A stretch of 32,875 nt of DNA from positions 1-32,875 of the forward strand of contig JADLEQ010000014.1 of NCBI GenBank assembly GCA_020846005.1, given 5' to 3'. This document shows, piece by piece, positions 1 through 11,768 of the stretch. The notes below the pieces were generated by a model. The model was not told the DNA's origin, made no database searches, and saw only the letters and a program-made list of their open reading frames with translations. The stretch comes from Polyangiaceae bacterium. Lineage in GTDB: Bacteria; Myxococcota_A; Polyangia; Polyangiales; Polyangiaceae. A program made the translations under genes and the position numbers. The number at the start of each line of letters is the position of its first letter. Positions within the stretch are counted from its first letter, which is position 1.

Positions 1-1
1 C

Positions 2-649
2 ATCGACGCGGCGAGCTGGGCCGCGTGCGCCCACCTCGCCGCCGGCCGCGCCGGCGCGCCGCTCGTCGTCGCCGACGCCGCGGAGGCGCCGCTCCGCGTG
101 AGCGCGACCTGGGTCGATACGTCCACGTCGCCCTTGGTGGCGGCCGCCGCGGGGACCCTCGTCGTGCTCGACGCGGGCCTGCTGCCGGCCGACGCCGTCG
201 ACGCCGTCGACGCCGGCGCGCGGGACGCCCCCGCGCTCGTCGTACTGGTGCAGCGCCTGGACGGGCCGCCGCTGGCGCGGCCCTCGAACCCCCGCGGGCC
301 GACCGCCGCCGCGGAGCGCGTGCGGCTCCCTGGGCTCGCCGAGCGACCCGACGATCTGCGCACCTGCCTCCTCGACGCCTTCGCGCGCGCGGGGCTGCGC
401 GCCCGCGGCGCGCCCCTCGGACTCGAGCCGGGTGCGCTGCGCGCGCTCCTCGACCACGCCTTCCCGGGCAACGACCAGGAGCTCGATGAGCTCGCCGTCC
501 GGGTGGCAGCGCGCGCTTCGGGACCCGTCGTGACGCCCGCCGACCTCGTGCGCGCCGGCTTCGCGCTGAGCCCGACCGCCGCCACGACTCCGCTGCCGCC
601 CCTCCTGCGGCGCTCGCGGCGCCGCGGCGCGCCCCGCCGCGACGGCTGA
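2..649 (+). CDS. Degenerate sigma-54-activator-like AAA+ protein, C-terminal part (partial)
   Basis: The frame is open to the left edge, so the N-terminus lies outside the window; 215 residues are visible. The part seen resembles the second half of the NtrC-type AAA+ domain. There is a Walker-B-like strand (GTLVVLDAG), a segment like the RLPxLxERPxD motif (RLPGLAERPDDLRTCLLDAF), and the sensor-2-like FPGNDQELDELAVR where active members have WPGNVRELxN. The Walker B acid pair is broken: Asp-Ala replaces Asp-Glu. ATP hydrolysis and sigma-54 remodelling are therefore doubtful. A C-terminal HTH of Fis type is not evident; the tail is a short Pro- then Arg-rich stretch. Myxobacteria carry many FHA/sigma-54-like proteins, and a degenerate signalling member is the best guess. 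Family assignment is inference from motif resemblance only. Confidence 0.6.
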   Translation: MDAASWAACAHLAAGRAGAPLVVADAAEAPLRVSATWVDTSTSPLVAAAAGTLVVLDAGLLPADAVDAVDAGARDAPALVVLVQRLDGPPLARPSNPRGPTAAAERVRLPGLAERPDDLRTCLLDAFARAGLRARGAPLGLEPGALRALLDHAFPGNDQELDELAVRVAARASGPVVTPADLVRAGFALSPTAATTPLPPLLRRSRRRGAPRRDG

Positions 650-673
650 GCGAAGGAGCCCACGCTCCCGCCG

Positions 674-682
674 TGTTAGCGT
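674..682 (+). promoter_or_regulatory. Candidate extended -10 for the acyl-CoA dehydrogenase gene
   Basis: TGTTAGCGT fits the TGnTAnnnT extended -10 pattern. Transcription would start near 689-690, giving a leader of roughly 36 nt. A GAGG Shine-Dalgarno at 716-719 lies six nt before the ATG at 726. The same TAGCGT core recurs before two other genes in the window. Confidence 0.4.
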
Positions 683-725
683 CGCCGCCGCGCGCCGTGG
701 CTCGCGCGACGCCCCGAGGCCCCGC

Positions 726-1934
726 ATGGACTTCCAGCACTCCGAACGCGCACGCACCTACCTCGCCTCCGTCGAGCGCTTCCTACGCGAGCGCATCCTG
801 CCCGCCGAGGAGGAGTACTTCTCCGCGCTCACCGGCAGCCCGGACTGGCGGACGTGGCGCATCCCGCCCATCATGGAACGGCTGAAGGCCGAGGCCCGAG
901 AGCTCGGGCTCTGGAACCTCTTCCTCCCGGACCGCGAGCTGGGCGCGGGCCTCGACAACCGCGACTACGCCGCGATCGCCGAGCTCACTGGGCGGTCGTT
1001 CCTGGCGCCCGAGGTCTTCAACTGCAGCGCGCCCGACACGGGGAACGCCGAGGTGCTCGTCCGCTACGGCAGCGACCAGCAGAAGGAGCGCTGGCTCGCG
1101 CCGCTGCTCGCCGGGCAGATCCGCTCCGGCTTCGCCATGACGGAGCCCGCCGTGGCGTCGAGCGACGCCACCAACATGAAGGCGACGTGCGCCGTGGAGG
1201 GCGACCACATCGTCCTCTCGGGGCAGAAGTGGTGGACGAGCGGCGCCGGCGACCCGCGCTGCAAGTTCCTCATCTTCATGGGCGTCACCGATCCAGACGC
1301 CGACCGCCACCGCCGGCACTCGATGGTGCTCGTCCCGCTCGACACCCCGGGCGTCGAGATCTTGCGCATGCTGCCGGTCTTCGGTCACTACGACGAGCCG
1401 CACGGTCACGGCGAGATCCTCTTCAAGGACGTGCGGCTCCCCCTGAGCGCGTTCATCGCGGGCCCGGGACGGGGGTTCGAGATCGCGCAGGGGCGCCTCG
1501 GCCCGGGGCGGATCCATCACTGCATGCGAGCCATCGGCGCCGCCGAGCGCGCGCTCGAGCGGCTGTGTCGGCGCGCCGTCGGCCGGGTCGCCTTCGGCAA
1601 GCCGCTGGCGAACCTCGGCGGGAACCGCGACGTGATCGCCAATTGCCGCATGGCCATCGATCAGGCTCGCCTCCTCACCCTCAAGGCGGCCTGGGCCCTC
1701 GACGAACACGGCACCTTCGGCGCGCTCACCGACATCAGCGCCATCAAGGTCGTGGCGCCCAACGTGCTGCAGCAGGTCGTCGACGCGACCATCCAGATCC
1801 ACGGAGGCGAGGGCGTCGCGGACACCGAGCTCGGCCGGCTCATGGCGATGGGGCGCATCCTCCGCATCGTGGACGGCCCCGACGAGGTGCACCGCGGGAT
1901 GGTGGCGCGTCTCGAGCTCTCGAAGTACCGCTGA
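726..1934 (+). CDS. Acyl-CoA dehydrogenase (ACAD10/11-like)
   Basis: A 402-residue FAD-dependent acyl-CoA dehydrogenase, expected to oxidise an acyl-CoA to the 2-enoyl-CoA and pass electrons to ETF in the cytoplasm. Normal full length for the family. The FAD/substrate motif MTEPAVASSDATN is at about residues 138-150. GQKWWTSGAGDPRC (166-179), QIHGGEG (357-363) and the terminal DGPDEVH (383-389) are typical of the ACAD10/11 and related FadE group rather than short-chain or isovaleryl enzymes. The general base cannot be assigned with certainty from sequence alone. The ATG at 726 has GAGG six nt upstream. The gene stands alone: the upstream gene ends 76 nt before it and the downstream gene is convergent, 17 nt away. 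The substrate is unknown. Confidence 0.9.
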   Translation: MDFQHSERARTYLASVERFLRERILPAEEEYFSALTGSPDWRTWRIPPIMERLKAEARELGLWNLFLPDRELGAGLDNRDYAAIAELTGRSFLAPEVFNCSAPDTGNAEVLVRYGSDQQKERWLAPLLAGQIRSGFAMTEPAVASSDATNMKATCAVEGDHIVLSGQKWWTSGAGDPRCKFLIFMGVTDPDADRHRRHSMVLVPLDTPGVEILRMLPVFGHYDEPHGHGEILFKDVRLPLSAFIAGPGRGFEIAQGRLGPGRIHHCMRAIGAAERALERLCRRAVGRVAFGKPLANLGGNRDVIANCRMAIDQARLLTLKAAWALDEHGTFGALTDISAIKVVAPNVLQQVVDATIQIHGGEGVADTELGRLMAMGRILRIVDGPDEVHRGMVARLELSKYR

Positions 1935-1951
1935 ACCGGCGGCTCGGCGCC

Positions 1952-5866
<3,915 letters not shown>

Positions 5867-5875
5867 GGACCGGCC

Positions 5876-5881
5876 ACCCTA
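5876..5881 (-). promoter_or_regulatory. Candidate -10 (TAGGGT) of the kinase gene
   Basis: TAGGGT on the minus strand ends nine nt before the GTG start of the kinase gene, so the transcript would have a leader of only a few nt or none. No purine-rich Shine-Dalgarno precedes the GTG. It shares a 68-nt divergent intergenic region with the + strand TATCCT at 5921. Confidence 0.35.
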
Positions 5882-5920
5882 GCTCGGCTCCCTCGTCGCG
5901 TCGAGCGCGCCTCGCCGCGC

Positions 5921-5926
5921 TATCCT
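5921..5926 (+). promoter_or_regulatory. Candidate -10 (TATCCT) of the unknown gene pair
   Basis: TATCCT ends eight nt before the TTG at 5935, and no Shine-Dalgarno lies between. This predicts a leaderless or nearly leaderless mRNA. It is divergent from the kinase promoter about 40 nt away. Confidence 0.35.
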
Positions 5927-5934
5927 CGCCCGCC

Positions 5935-7398
5935 TTGCTCGAGCCCGTCGCGCTCCACCAGACACGCCTGCGTGTCCCAGGCGTCGCGCTCGACGCGCGA
6001 GGGGTCGCGCTCGGCGCGCGCGGGCTGGTGCTCCTCGCGTCCGTCGAGCGGCTCGTCGCGTTCCTCGCCGCGTATACGGAGCGCCGTACGCTCCAGCCGC
6101 TCCTCGCCTCGCTCGCCCTGGAGGTCGTCCGGAGCCGACTCGGGGTACGTGAGCTCACGGTGTCCTTCGAGGCCGACTCGACGGAGCGCATGGACGCCGT
6201 CTCCGACACGGCGCGGCTCGTCGGGGGCTACACGTTCACGGGCGGCGGGCGTCACTTCGTCCAGTACCGCGACGCGGACGCGCCCTTCGGCTGGGACGTG
6301 GAGGCGCTCGCCGGCTCCGAGGGCGCGCTCGTCCTCCACCATCGCACCTTCACGCAGTCGTACGACGTCGCGGAGCGCCTCGAGCTCTCGTCGCTGCTGC
6401 TCCGGCTCGCCCCCCACCTGGCCGGCGGCGCGCCGCGGCGCGAGGGCCCGCTCTGGCTCCTCGCCCAGCCGGGGCTCGGGCCGCGCCTCGCGAGCCACCT
6501 GGCGCGCGCCGGTGTCGAGGCGACGGCCTCGGTCCTCGAGCTGCCCGCCGCGTCCAGCGTGGACGAGCCCGAGCGCCGCTGGCTGCTGCACGTCCCGACG
6601 CTCCCCGCCCGCCTGCACGGGCTGATCGACACGCTCCCGGGGCTCGAGGTCTTCGTGCCGGACGCGGCGGGCGTCGCGGTGGCCCGTGGGTACCGGCACC
6701 CGGTACGCCTCGCGGCGTGCCCGGTGTTCGGCGAGGACGGGCTCGTGCTGTTCCGCGCCGGGGCGCCCGCGCTCCGCGTCCAGCGCCTCCCGGCCGCTGC
6801 TCCCGTCGCGGCGCTCGCCCACGTCACCACGGAGGATTCGGCGGCGATCGAGGGCGCCGGCGCTACCCCACCCGCGTCGCTCGAGCTCGCGCTCCGCTGG
6901 GTGCCCTCGACGGAGCCGCCCGGGATCCCGCCGGCGCTCCTCGTGCCCTCCGCCGAGCTCGGCCTGCTCCGCCGGCTCCTCTACGTCCTGCCGGGCGCGA
7001 CGCTCGCGCGCGCCCGCGTGGCGGTGCTGGCAGACGCCCTGCTGCTGTTCGCGGACGCGGAGCTCACCCAAGCGCCCCTGGGGACCCCGCTGCGATCCCT
7101 CGACGCCCGCCTCTACGTGGCGGTCGGCTGGGAGGTGCTCCCCAGGGTACCTCCCGCGGCCATCCTCGCCTCCATCGACGCGCCGCCGGATCACCTCGTG
7201 CTCCTGCGCCCGGGCGCGCCGCCGGCCACCGTCGCGCCGGGGGCGCTCGCGCCGCTCGCCGACGCCCTGCTCCGAGACGAGCCCTGGACCGCGCTCGAGA
7301 CCTCCACGCTCGAGCCGCTCGCCGAGGTCCAGCTCCCCACCCTCTGGCTCGAGCCGCTCGGCTTCCGCCCGCTCGGGCGCCTGCGCGAGGAGCCCTGA
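5935..7398 (+). CDS. Unknown protein, first gene of a two-gene unit
   Basis: A 487-residue Ala/Leu-rich soluble protein without signal peptide or clear membrane segment; I do not recognise its family. The TTG start is chosen because the frame begins there, just after a -10-like TATCCT, and the next in-frame ATG is about 85 codons in, inside coherent coding sequence. The N-terminal third has mixed alpha/beta character with a GGYTFTGGGRHFVQYRD stretch. The C-terminal third (about 345-487) alternates short beta and loop segments, for example LYVAVGWEVLPRVPP and a final LWLEPLGFRPLGRL. That tail vaguely recalls accessory domains of MoxR/vWA ternary conflict systems, a weak impression only. It is followed after three nt by the second unknown gene, so the two products probably act together. 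Confidence 0.75.
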   Translation: MLEPVALHQTRLRVPGVALDARGVALGARGLVLLASVERLVAFLAAYTERRTLQPLLASLALEVVRSRLGVRELTVSFEADSTERMDAVSDTARLVGGYTFTGGGRHFVQYRDADAPFGWDVEALAGSEGALVLHHRTFTQSYDVAERLELSSLLLRLAPHLAGGAPRREGPLWLLAQPGLGPRLASHLARAGVEATASVLELPAASSVDEPERRWLLHVPTLPARLHGLIDTLPGLEVFVPDAAGVAVARGYRHPVRLAACPVFGEDGLVLFRAGAPALRVQRLPAAAPVAALAHVTTEDSAAIEGAGATPPASLELALRWVPSTEPPGIPPALLVPSAELGLLRRLLYVLPGATLARARVAVLADALLLFADAELTQAPLGTPLRSLDARLYVAVGWEVLPRVPPAAILASIDAPPDHLVLLRPGAPPATVAPGALAPLADALLRDEPWTALETSTLEPLAEVQLPTLWLEPLGFRPLGRLREEP

Positions 7399-7401
7399 GC
7401 G

Positions 7402-8301
7402 TTGTCGGAGGCGAGCGAGGCCTGGGAGCTGGTCGTTCGCGTCGCGGAGCACGTGATGCTGCCGCTGGCGGCCGGCGGCGAGCTGCGTCCCGTGCGGTTC
7501 GTGGGCGCGGGCCTCGCGGTCGAGCTCTCCACGCTCGCGCTCCCGCTCCCCGAGGCGCTCGGCGCGCGGCTCCAGGCGGCCCGCCTGCGCGTCCTCCGCG
7601 CGCTCGTCCCGGTCGATCGCCTGCCCGAGCCGAGCGCGGCGACGTGGAGGCTCGCGTTCGCGCTGAACGATCTGCTCCAGTGCGCTCACCCCGATCTCGA
7701 CGCCGCGGACGCCGCGCGGGTGCTGCTCCACGTCGACCGGCTCGTGCAGCGGGCGGGCGCCCCCGCGAACGTCGCCGAGGCGCTCGAGCGCCACTCCTGC
7801 TTCGCGAAGCTGCCCGCGCTCGAGCGAGTCGACGCCGCCGTGTCCTGGTGGTCCGGCTCGGCGATCTTCCGCGGCCAGGCGCCCCCCTCACGGCTCCTCG
7901 CGTGGCGCCGGCTGCGCAAGGTGCGCGTGGACGAGGCGCGCGTGCCGCTCGCCTCCCTGCCCGAGGCGCGCGACCTCCCCCCCCCGAGCGACCTACCCGG
8001 TCGCTGGCGCGCCGGCCTGGATCGGTGGTTCGCGGCGACCCCCTTCACCGCCGTCGCGCGCGCTGGCGAGCCGCACGGAGGCCTCCGGGTGAGCGGCGCC
8101 CTGTTGGGCGTGCTCGCCACGGTGGAGGGGCGCCGCCTCACGCGCCGGGTGGCGCTGACGACCCCGCGGCCCGATCGTGTCGTCGAGGCGCTCCGCGCCG
8201 AGGGCAGGCGCTTCGCGGCGACGCTCCCCGCGGCGTCCCGCGTGCTCGAAGAGGCGGCGAAGGAGCTCGTCGGCGAGGGGGAGTGGATGCGCGTCGGATA
8301 G
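7402..8301 (+). CDS. Unknown protein, second gene of a two-gene unit
   Basis: A 299-residue protein starting at TTG three nt after the preceding stop, so it is almost certainly cotranscribed and probably translationally coupled. No signal peptide, membrane segment or familiar catalytic motif is visible. The middle has a Trp/Ser-rich stretch (VSWWSGSAIFRGQ), then a Pro-rich loop and a terminal helical region ending EEAAKELVGEGEWMRVG. I cannot assign a family. Coding potential is clear from GC-rich third positions and absence of stops. It converges on the aminotransferase gene across a 53-nt gap holding a perfect hairpin. Confidence 0.75.
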   Translation: MSEASEAWELVVRVAEHVMLPLAAGGELRPVRFVGAGLAVELSTLALPLPEALGARLQAARLRVLRALVPVDRLPEPSAATWRLAFALNDLLQCAHPDLDAADAARVLLHVDRLVQRAGAPANVAEALERHSCFAKLPALERVDAAVSWWSGSAIFRGQAPPSRLLAWRRLRKVRVDEARVPLASLPEARDLPPPSDLPGRWRAGLDRWFAATPFTAVARAGEPHGGLRVSGALLGVLATVEGRRLTRRVALTTPRPDRVVEALRAEGRRFAATLPAASRVLEEAAKELVGEGEWMRVG

Positions 8302-8334
8302 GCTCGCCGCCGGGCAGGCGCCGGCGCGGGCGCG

Positions 8335-8351
8335 GAGCCCCCTGGGGGCTC
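8335..8351. terminator. Bidirectional terminator-like hairpin
   Basis: A perfect inverted repeat with arms GAGCCCCC and GGGGGCTC around a single T lies in the 53-nt gap between two convergent genes. Folded with a realistic loop it still has a six-pair GC-rich stem. No T-run follows on either side, so it would be an atypical intrinsic terminator or an RNA-end stabiliser serving both genes. Confidence 0.55.
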
Positions 8352-8354
8352 GGG

Positions 8355-9644
8355 CTAGCGGTCGCGGACGAACCGATCGAGCAAGAGCGCGAGCAGCCGC
8401 GGGACCTTTCGCATCGTCTCGGCGCCCTCGACGTACGCGAGCCGGAGCTGCGTCGACCCGCCTCCGCCAGCGAAGAAGCCGCTCATCGGCGCGAGGAGGA
8501 GCGTGTGGTCCTTGCCGTCGAGCGGGACCCTCCCCCGCTCTGCGCAGAACGTCACGAACCGCTCGGCGTCGAAGCTCGGGACCACGCCGCCGAGATCCAG
8601 CACGCTGTAGAGCGCGGCCTCCGGCTCCGATACGACCAGACCGGGCACCGCGGCGCGGAGCGCGACGACCGTCTCCTGCATCAGCCGCGAGTAGTAGTCC
8701 CGCTGGGCGTCATACCAGGCGCGCAGGGAGACTTCCGTCTCGTGGGCGAGGGCGCCGAAGATCCACTGGCCGATCACGTTCGCGCACAGGTTCGCCGTGT
8801 ACTCCGCCACGGCGGCGGCGTGGAAGGCCGGCGAGTCGGTGAGCAGCGCGCCCACACGGAGCCCGCACGCGTTCCACACCTTGCTCGCGCTCTCGATGCC
8901 GATCCGGCGCCCGCGGATCCCGGGCGCCTCCTCCTCCGTAACCCGCCAGATCGTCGACGCCTCCGCGCCGGCCACGTACCCGAGCTGGCGGTAGGCCTCG
9001 TCGCTCACGAGCCACAGATCGTGGGCGACCGCCAGCTGCGCGAGCTCGACCAGCTCGTGGTGTCGGAGGAGCTGCCCGGTCGGGTTGTCCGCCGGGATCA
9101 CGAGCAGCGCGGCGGGCCGCTCGCGCTCGATCACTCGCTCGATCGCGGCACGATCGGGTAACCGGTAGCGCGACAGCTCGCCGAGCTCACGCGGGACGGC
9201 GACGGTGCGACCCCCGATCCGACGCGCGAAGTCGTTGTAGTTGCTGTACGCCGGGTCGAGGAGCAGGAGCGGGCGCTCGCCGGCCGGCCCCAGCGTGCCG
9301 AGCAGCATGAGCTCCATGGCGGCGGAGCCGCCGTCCGTCACCACGCACCCGAGGCCGTCCGTCGGGGCGCCTGCGCTCTCCAGCACGCGCAAGAAGGCCC
9401 GCGCCGCCTCGTCCGTCCCTGCCGTCGGCGAGTAGCGGACGACCCCCCCGGCGAAGGGGCTGCCCTCGTGGTCGAGCGCCCCGAGGCGCGCACGCAGCGC
9501 GGGGTGGAGCGGGAGCGAGACGTTCCCGATGGCGAGGTTCACGATCTCGAGATCCGCACGATCGGGGCGCGCCAGCGCGAGGATCTGCGCTCGCCGGATC
9601 GGCGAGGGCCTGCGGGCGCGGTAGTGGGCGGACAGGTCGGGCAT
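8355..9644 (-). CDS. PLP-dependent class I/II aminotransferase
   Basis: A 429-residue fold-type I aminotransferase. In the frame read from a GTG one codon earlier (430 residues), the PLP-binding lysine is K256 in IESASKVWNACGLR. NPTG is at 188-191, the ring-binding Asp in SDEAYRQLG at about 216, and YSPTAGTDEAARAF near 72-85 matches the substrate/cofactor motif of the AspC/LL-DAP aminotransferase group. The amino donor and acceptor cannot be told from sequence. The start is set at the ATG because GGAG lies five nt before it; the GTG immediately upstream would leave only two nt. It is downstream of the MoxR gene in the same direction with a gap of about 30 nt, so the two are probably one transcript, though a functional link is not obvious. 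Confidence 0.88.
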   Translation of the reverse strand: MPDLSAHYRARRPSPIRRAQILALARPDRADLEIVNLAIGNVSLPLHPALRARLGALDHEGSPFAGGVVRYSPTAGTDEAARAFLRVLESAGAPTDGLGCVVTDGGSAAMELMLLGTLGPAGERPLLLLDPAYSNYNDFARRIGGRTVAVPRELGELSRYRLPDRAAIERVIERERPAALLVIPADNPTGQLLRHHELVELAQLAVAHDLWLVSDEAYRQLGYVAGAEASTIWRVTEEEAPGIRGRRIGIESASKVWNACGLRVGALLTDSPAFHAAAVAEYTANLCANVIGQWIFGALAHETEVSLRAWYDAQRDYYSRLMQETVVALRAAVPGLVVSEPEAALYSVLDLGGVVPSFDAERFVTFCAERGRVPLDGKDHTLLLAPMSGFFAGGGGSTQLRLAYVEGAETMRKVPRLLALLLDRFVRDR

Positions 9645-9676
9645 CACGGCTCCGAATCAGGCGCTCGAGCGCGGGC

Positions 9677-10531
9677 TCACCAGCGCCGGGCCCCGCTCTT
9701 GCCGGAGCGCGCCTCGGCCACCGTCACGTGATCCTGCTCCTTCTTCAGCAGCACGGAGACGAACGGCAGCTCCGCGCGGACCCGGTCGGTGGCGAGGCCG
9801 GCCTGCGCGAGCACCGCGATCCAGTCGACCAGCTCGCTCGTGCTCGGGCGCTTGCGGACCCTCGGCACGCCGCGGACATCGTAGAAGGCGGCGATCGCCT
9901 GATCGATGAGCTCGTCGTCGAGCGCGGGGTGGTGCACGCGGACGATGCGTTTCATCAGAGGAGGATCGGGGAAATCGATGAAGTGGAAGACGCAGCGGCG
10001 CAGGAAGGCGTCCGGCAGCTCCTTCTCGTTGTTGCTGGTGATGATCACCACCGGGCGGTGCCGAGCGACGATCTCATCGCCCGTCTCGGCCACGACGAAG
10101 CGCATGCGATCGAGCTCGTGCAGCAGATCGTTCGGGAACTCGAGGTCCGCCTTGTCCACCTCGTCGATCAGCAGGACGACCCGCTCCTCCGAGGCGAGCG
10201 CGCGCCCGAGCGCGCCATGCTTGATATAGCGACGGATGTCACGCACCGCGTCCGTGCCGGCGTCGCCGAAGCGGGCGTCGTAGAGGCGCTGCACGGTGTC
10301 GTAGACGTACAGGCCATCCTGCGCCCGAGTGGTGGACTTCACGGGCCAGTGCAGCAGCGGATGCCCCAGGCCCTCCGCCACGGCCTGGGCGAGCAGTGTC
10401 TTGCCGGTGCCCGGCTCGCCCTTGACGAGCAGCGGCCGCTCGAGCGCGAGCGCCGCGTTGACCGCCGCCTCGAGGGCCGGGTCGGTGATGTACGTGGGCG
10501 TACCGCGAAAGTGCCGGAAGGACTCGTTCAC
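9677..10531 (-). CDS. MoxR-family AAA+ ATPase
   Basis: A 284-residue AAA+ ATPase of the MoxR type, which usually acts as a chaperone-like remodeller together with von Willebrand A proteins. Walker A GEPGTGKT is at 38-45, Walker B VVLLIDEVDK at 118-127, sensor 1 TSNNEKELPDAFLRRC at 165-180. The opening SFRHFRGTPTYITD and NAALALERPLLVKG are the usual start of the subfamily and support the GTG start. The expected cytoplasmic vWA partner is not adjacent; an aminotransferase follows instead. A TGCTAGGTC element (10539-10547, minus strand) ends seven nt before the GTG. Substrate unknown. It shares a divergent 100-nt promoter region with the succinyltransferase gene. Confidence 0.92.
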   Translation of the reverse strand: MNESFRHFRGTPTYITDPALEAAVNAALALERPLLVKGEPGTGKTLLAQAVAEGLGHPLLHWPVKSTTRAQDGLYVYDTVQRLYDARFGDAGTDAVRDIRRYIKHGALGRALASEERVVLLIDEVDKADLEFPNDLLHELDRMRFVVAETGDEIVARHRPVVIITSNNEKELPDAFLRRCVFHFIDFPDPPLMKRIVRVHHPALDDELIDQAIAAFYDVRGVPRVRKRPSTSELVDWIAVLAQAGLATDRVRAELPFVSVLLKKEQDHVTVAEARSGKSGARRW

Positions 10532-10538
10532 GCGTGGC

Positions 10539-10547
10539 GACCTAGCA
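10539..10547 (-). promoter_or_regulatory. Candidate extended -10 of the MoxR gene
   Basis: TGCTAGGTC resembles an extended -10 (TGn plus TAnnnT with C for the last T) and ends seven nt before the GTG start, without a Shine-Dalgarno. This suggests a leaderless transcript. Confidence 0.3.
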
Positions 10548-10616
10548 CGAACGGCCGGCCCACGCCGAGGTCGCCGCGACGCCCGGCCGCCGCCCGGCGC
10601 GCCGCGTCCGCGCGGG

Positions 10617-10625
10617 TGGTAGCGT
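10617..10625 (+). promoter_or_regulatory. Extended -10 predicting a leaderless AstA-like mRNA
   Basis: TGGTAGCGT matches TGnTAnnnT and ends exactly six nt before the GTG at 10632. A start site seven nt downstream of a -10 hexamer would coincide with the first base of the start codon. The same arrangement, with near-identical flanks, precedes the DUF362 gene at 21672. Confidence 0.55.
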
Positions 10626-10631
10626 CCCGCC

Positions 10632-11660
10632 GTGCGCTACGAGATCCGAGCCGCGTCGCCGGAGGACGAGGACGACCTGCTCGCCCTCGCCGAGCACCTG
10701 GACAGCGTGAACCTCGCGCACGATCGCGCCCACGTCCGCGCCCTGCTCGAGCAGTCCGATGCCAGCTTCTCGGGCCGGATCGTCGACCCGAAGCTGCGCC
10801 GCTACGTCTTCTTGCTGCGGGATCTGGAGGCGCACCGCGCCGTCGGCACGTCGACCATCATCGCGCAACTCGGGCGCCGAGGCGTCCCGTACGTGTACCT
10901 CGACGTGATCGCCGAGGAGAAGTACTCGTCCGCGCTCGACCTCCACTTTCACCATGTCGGCCTCCGGATGGGGTACTCGTACGACGGCCCGACGGAGATC
11001 GGGGGGCTCGTCGTGCACCCGGCGTACCGCCGCGCCCCGGAGAAGCTAGGGCTCGCGGTGTCCTACGTCCGGTTCTCGTTCATCGCCGCGCACCGCGATC
11101 TGTTCGAGGACGAGCTGCTCGCGGAGCTCATGCCGCCGCTCGAGGCGGACGGAACGAGCCACCTCTGGGAGGCGCTCGGCCGCCACTTCACGGGGATGAG
11201 CTACCAGGAGGCCGATCGCCTCTCGAGCAGCAACAAGGACTTCATCCGGGAGCTCTTCCCGAGCGAGCTCGTGTACGCGAGCGTGCTGCCGCGCGCGGCG
11301 CGCGACGTGATCGGCAAGGTGGGGGCGCAGACGCGCGGCGTCGAGAAGATGCTGCGGCGCATCGGGTTCCGCTACGCCGAGCGCGTCGATCCGTTCGACG
11401 GCGGCCCCCACTTCACGGCGGGCGCCGATGAGGTCACGCTGATCCGCGAGACGCGCCGCGGGCGGTTCGCCGGGTCGCTGGGCGCCGGCGAGGCGGGGCG
11501 CCGCGCGCTCCTCATGCGCGAGCTGGCGCGCGCCCCGTGGCTCCGCGGCGTCCTGACCCAGGTGGCCGGCGAGGGCGAGGCCGTCCGCACCGCGCCGGAG
11601 GCGGCCGGGCACCTCGGGCTCGCGCCGGGCGACGAGGTGGTCTGGCTCCGGCTCGATTGA
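10632..11660 (+). CDS. astA: Arginine N-succinyltransferase-like acyltransferase
   Basis: 342 residues, close to the roughly 344 of enterobacterial AstA. It has the two-part GNAT-like fold of the family, which transfers succinyl from succinyl-CoA to arginine. Family features include SPEDEDDLLALAEHLDSVNL near the start, VGTSTIIAQLGRRGVPYVYL (71-90), EIGGLVVHPAYRR (122-134), HLWEALGRHFTGMSYQEADR (177-196), FIRELFPSELVYASVLP (204-220) and VDPFDGGPHF (252-261). The other ast genes (astB-E) are not in the window, so arginine succinylation for catabolism is not certain, and ornithine or another amine may be the substrate. The GTG start immediately follows an extended -10 and has no Shine-Dalgarno. 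Confidence 0.85.
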   Translation: MRYEIRAASPEDEDDLLALAEHLDSVNLAHDRAHVRALLEQSDASFSGRIVDPKLRRYVFLLRDLEAHRAVGTSTIIAQLGRRGVPYVYLDVIAEEKYSSALDLHFHHVGLRMGYSYDGPTEIGGLVVHPAYRRAPEKLGLAVSYVRFSFIAAHRDLFEDELLAELMPPLEADGTSHLWEALGRHFTGMSYQEADRLSSSNKDFIRELFPSELVYASVLPRAARDVIGKVGAQTRGVEKMLRRIGFRYAERVDPFDGGPHFTAGADEVTLIRETRRGRFAGSLGAGEAGRRALLMRELARAPWLRGVLTQVAGEGEAVRTAPEAAGHLGLAPGDEVVWLRLD

Positions 11661-11734
11661 CCCCGCGGGGCAGGCCGCGCGCTCTCGCCAGAGGCCGCCG
11701 CGCCGGCGCTGGCGCGAGATCCCGCGTTCCGCAA

Positions 11735-11740
11735 TACTGT
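11735..11740 (+). promoter_or_regulatory. Candidate -10 (TACTGT) and Shine-Dalgarno of the lipoprotein gene
   Basis: TACTGT fits TAnnnT in an A/T-richer patch. A start near 11747 would give a leader of about 22 nt that contains a strong GAGGAGGG Shine-Dalgarno at 11753-11760, eight nt before the ATG. No convincing -35 was seen. Confidence 0.4.
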
Positions 11741-11768
11741 CGACACCCCAGCGAGGAGGGTCCGCCCC

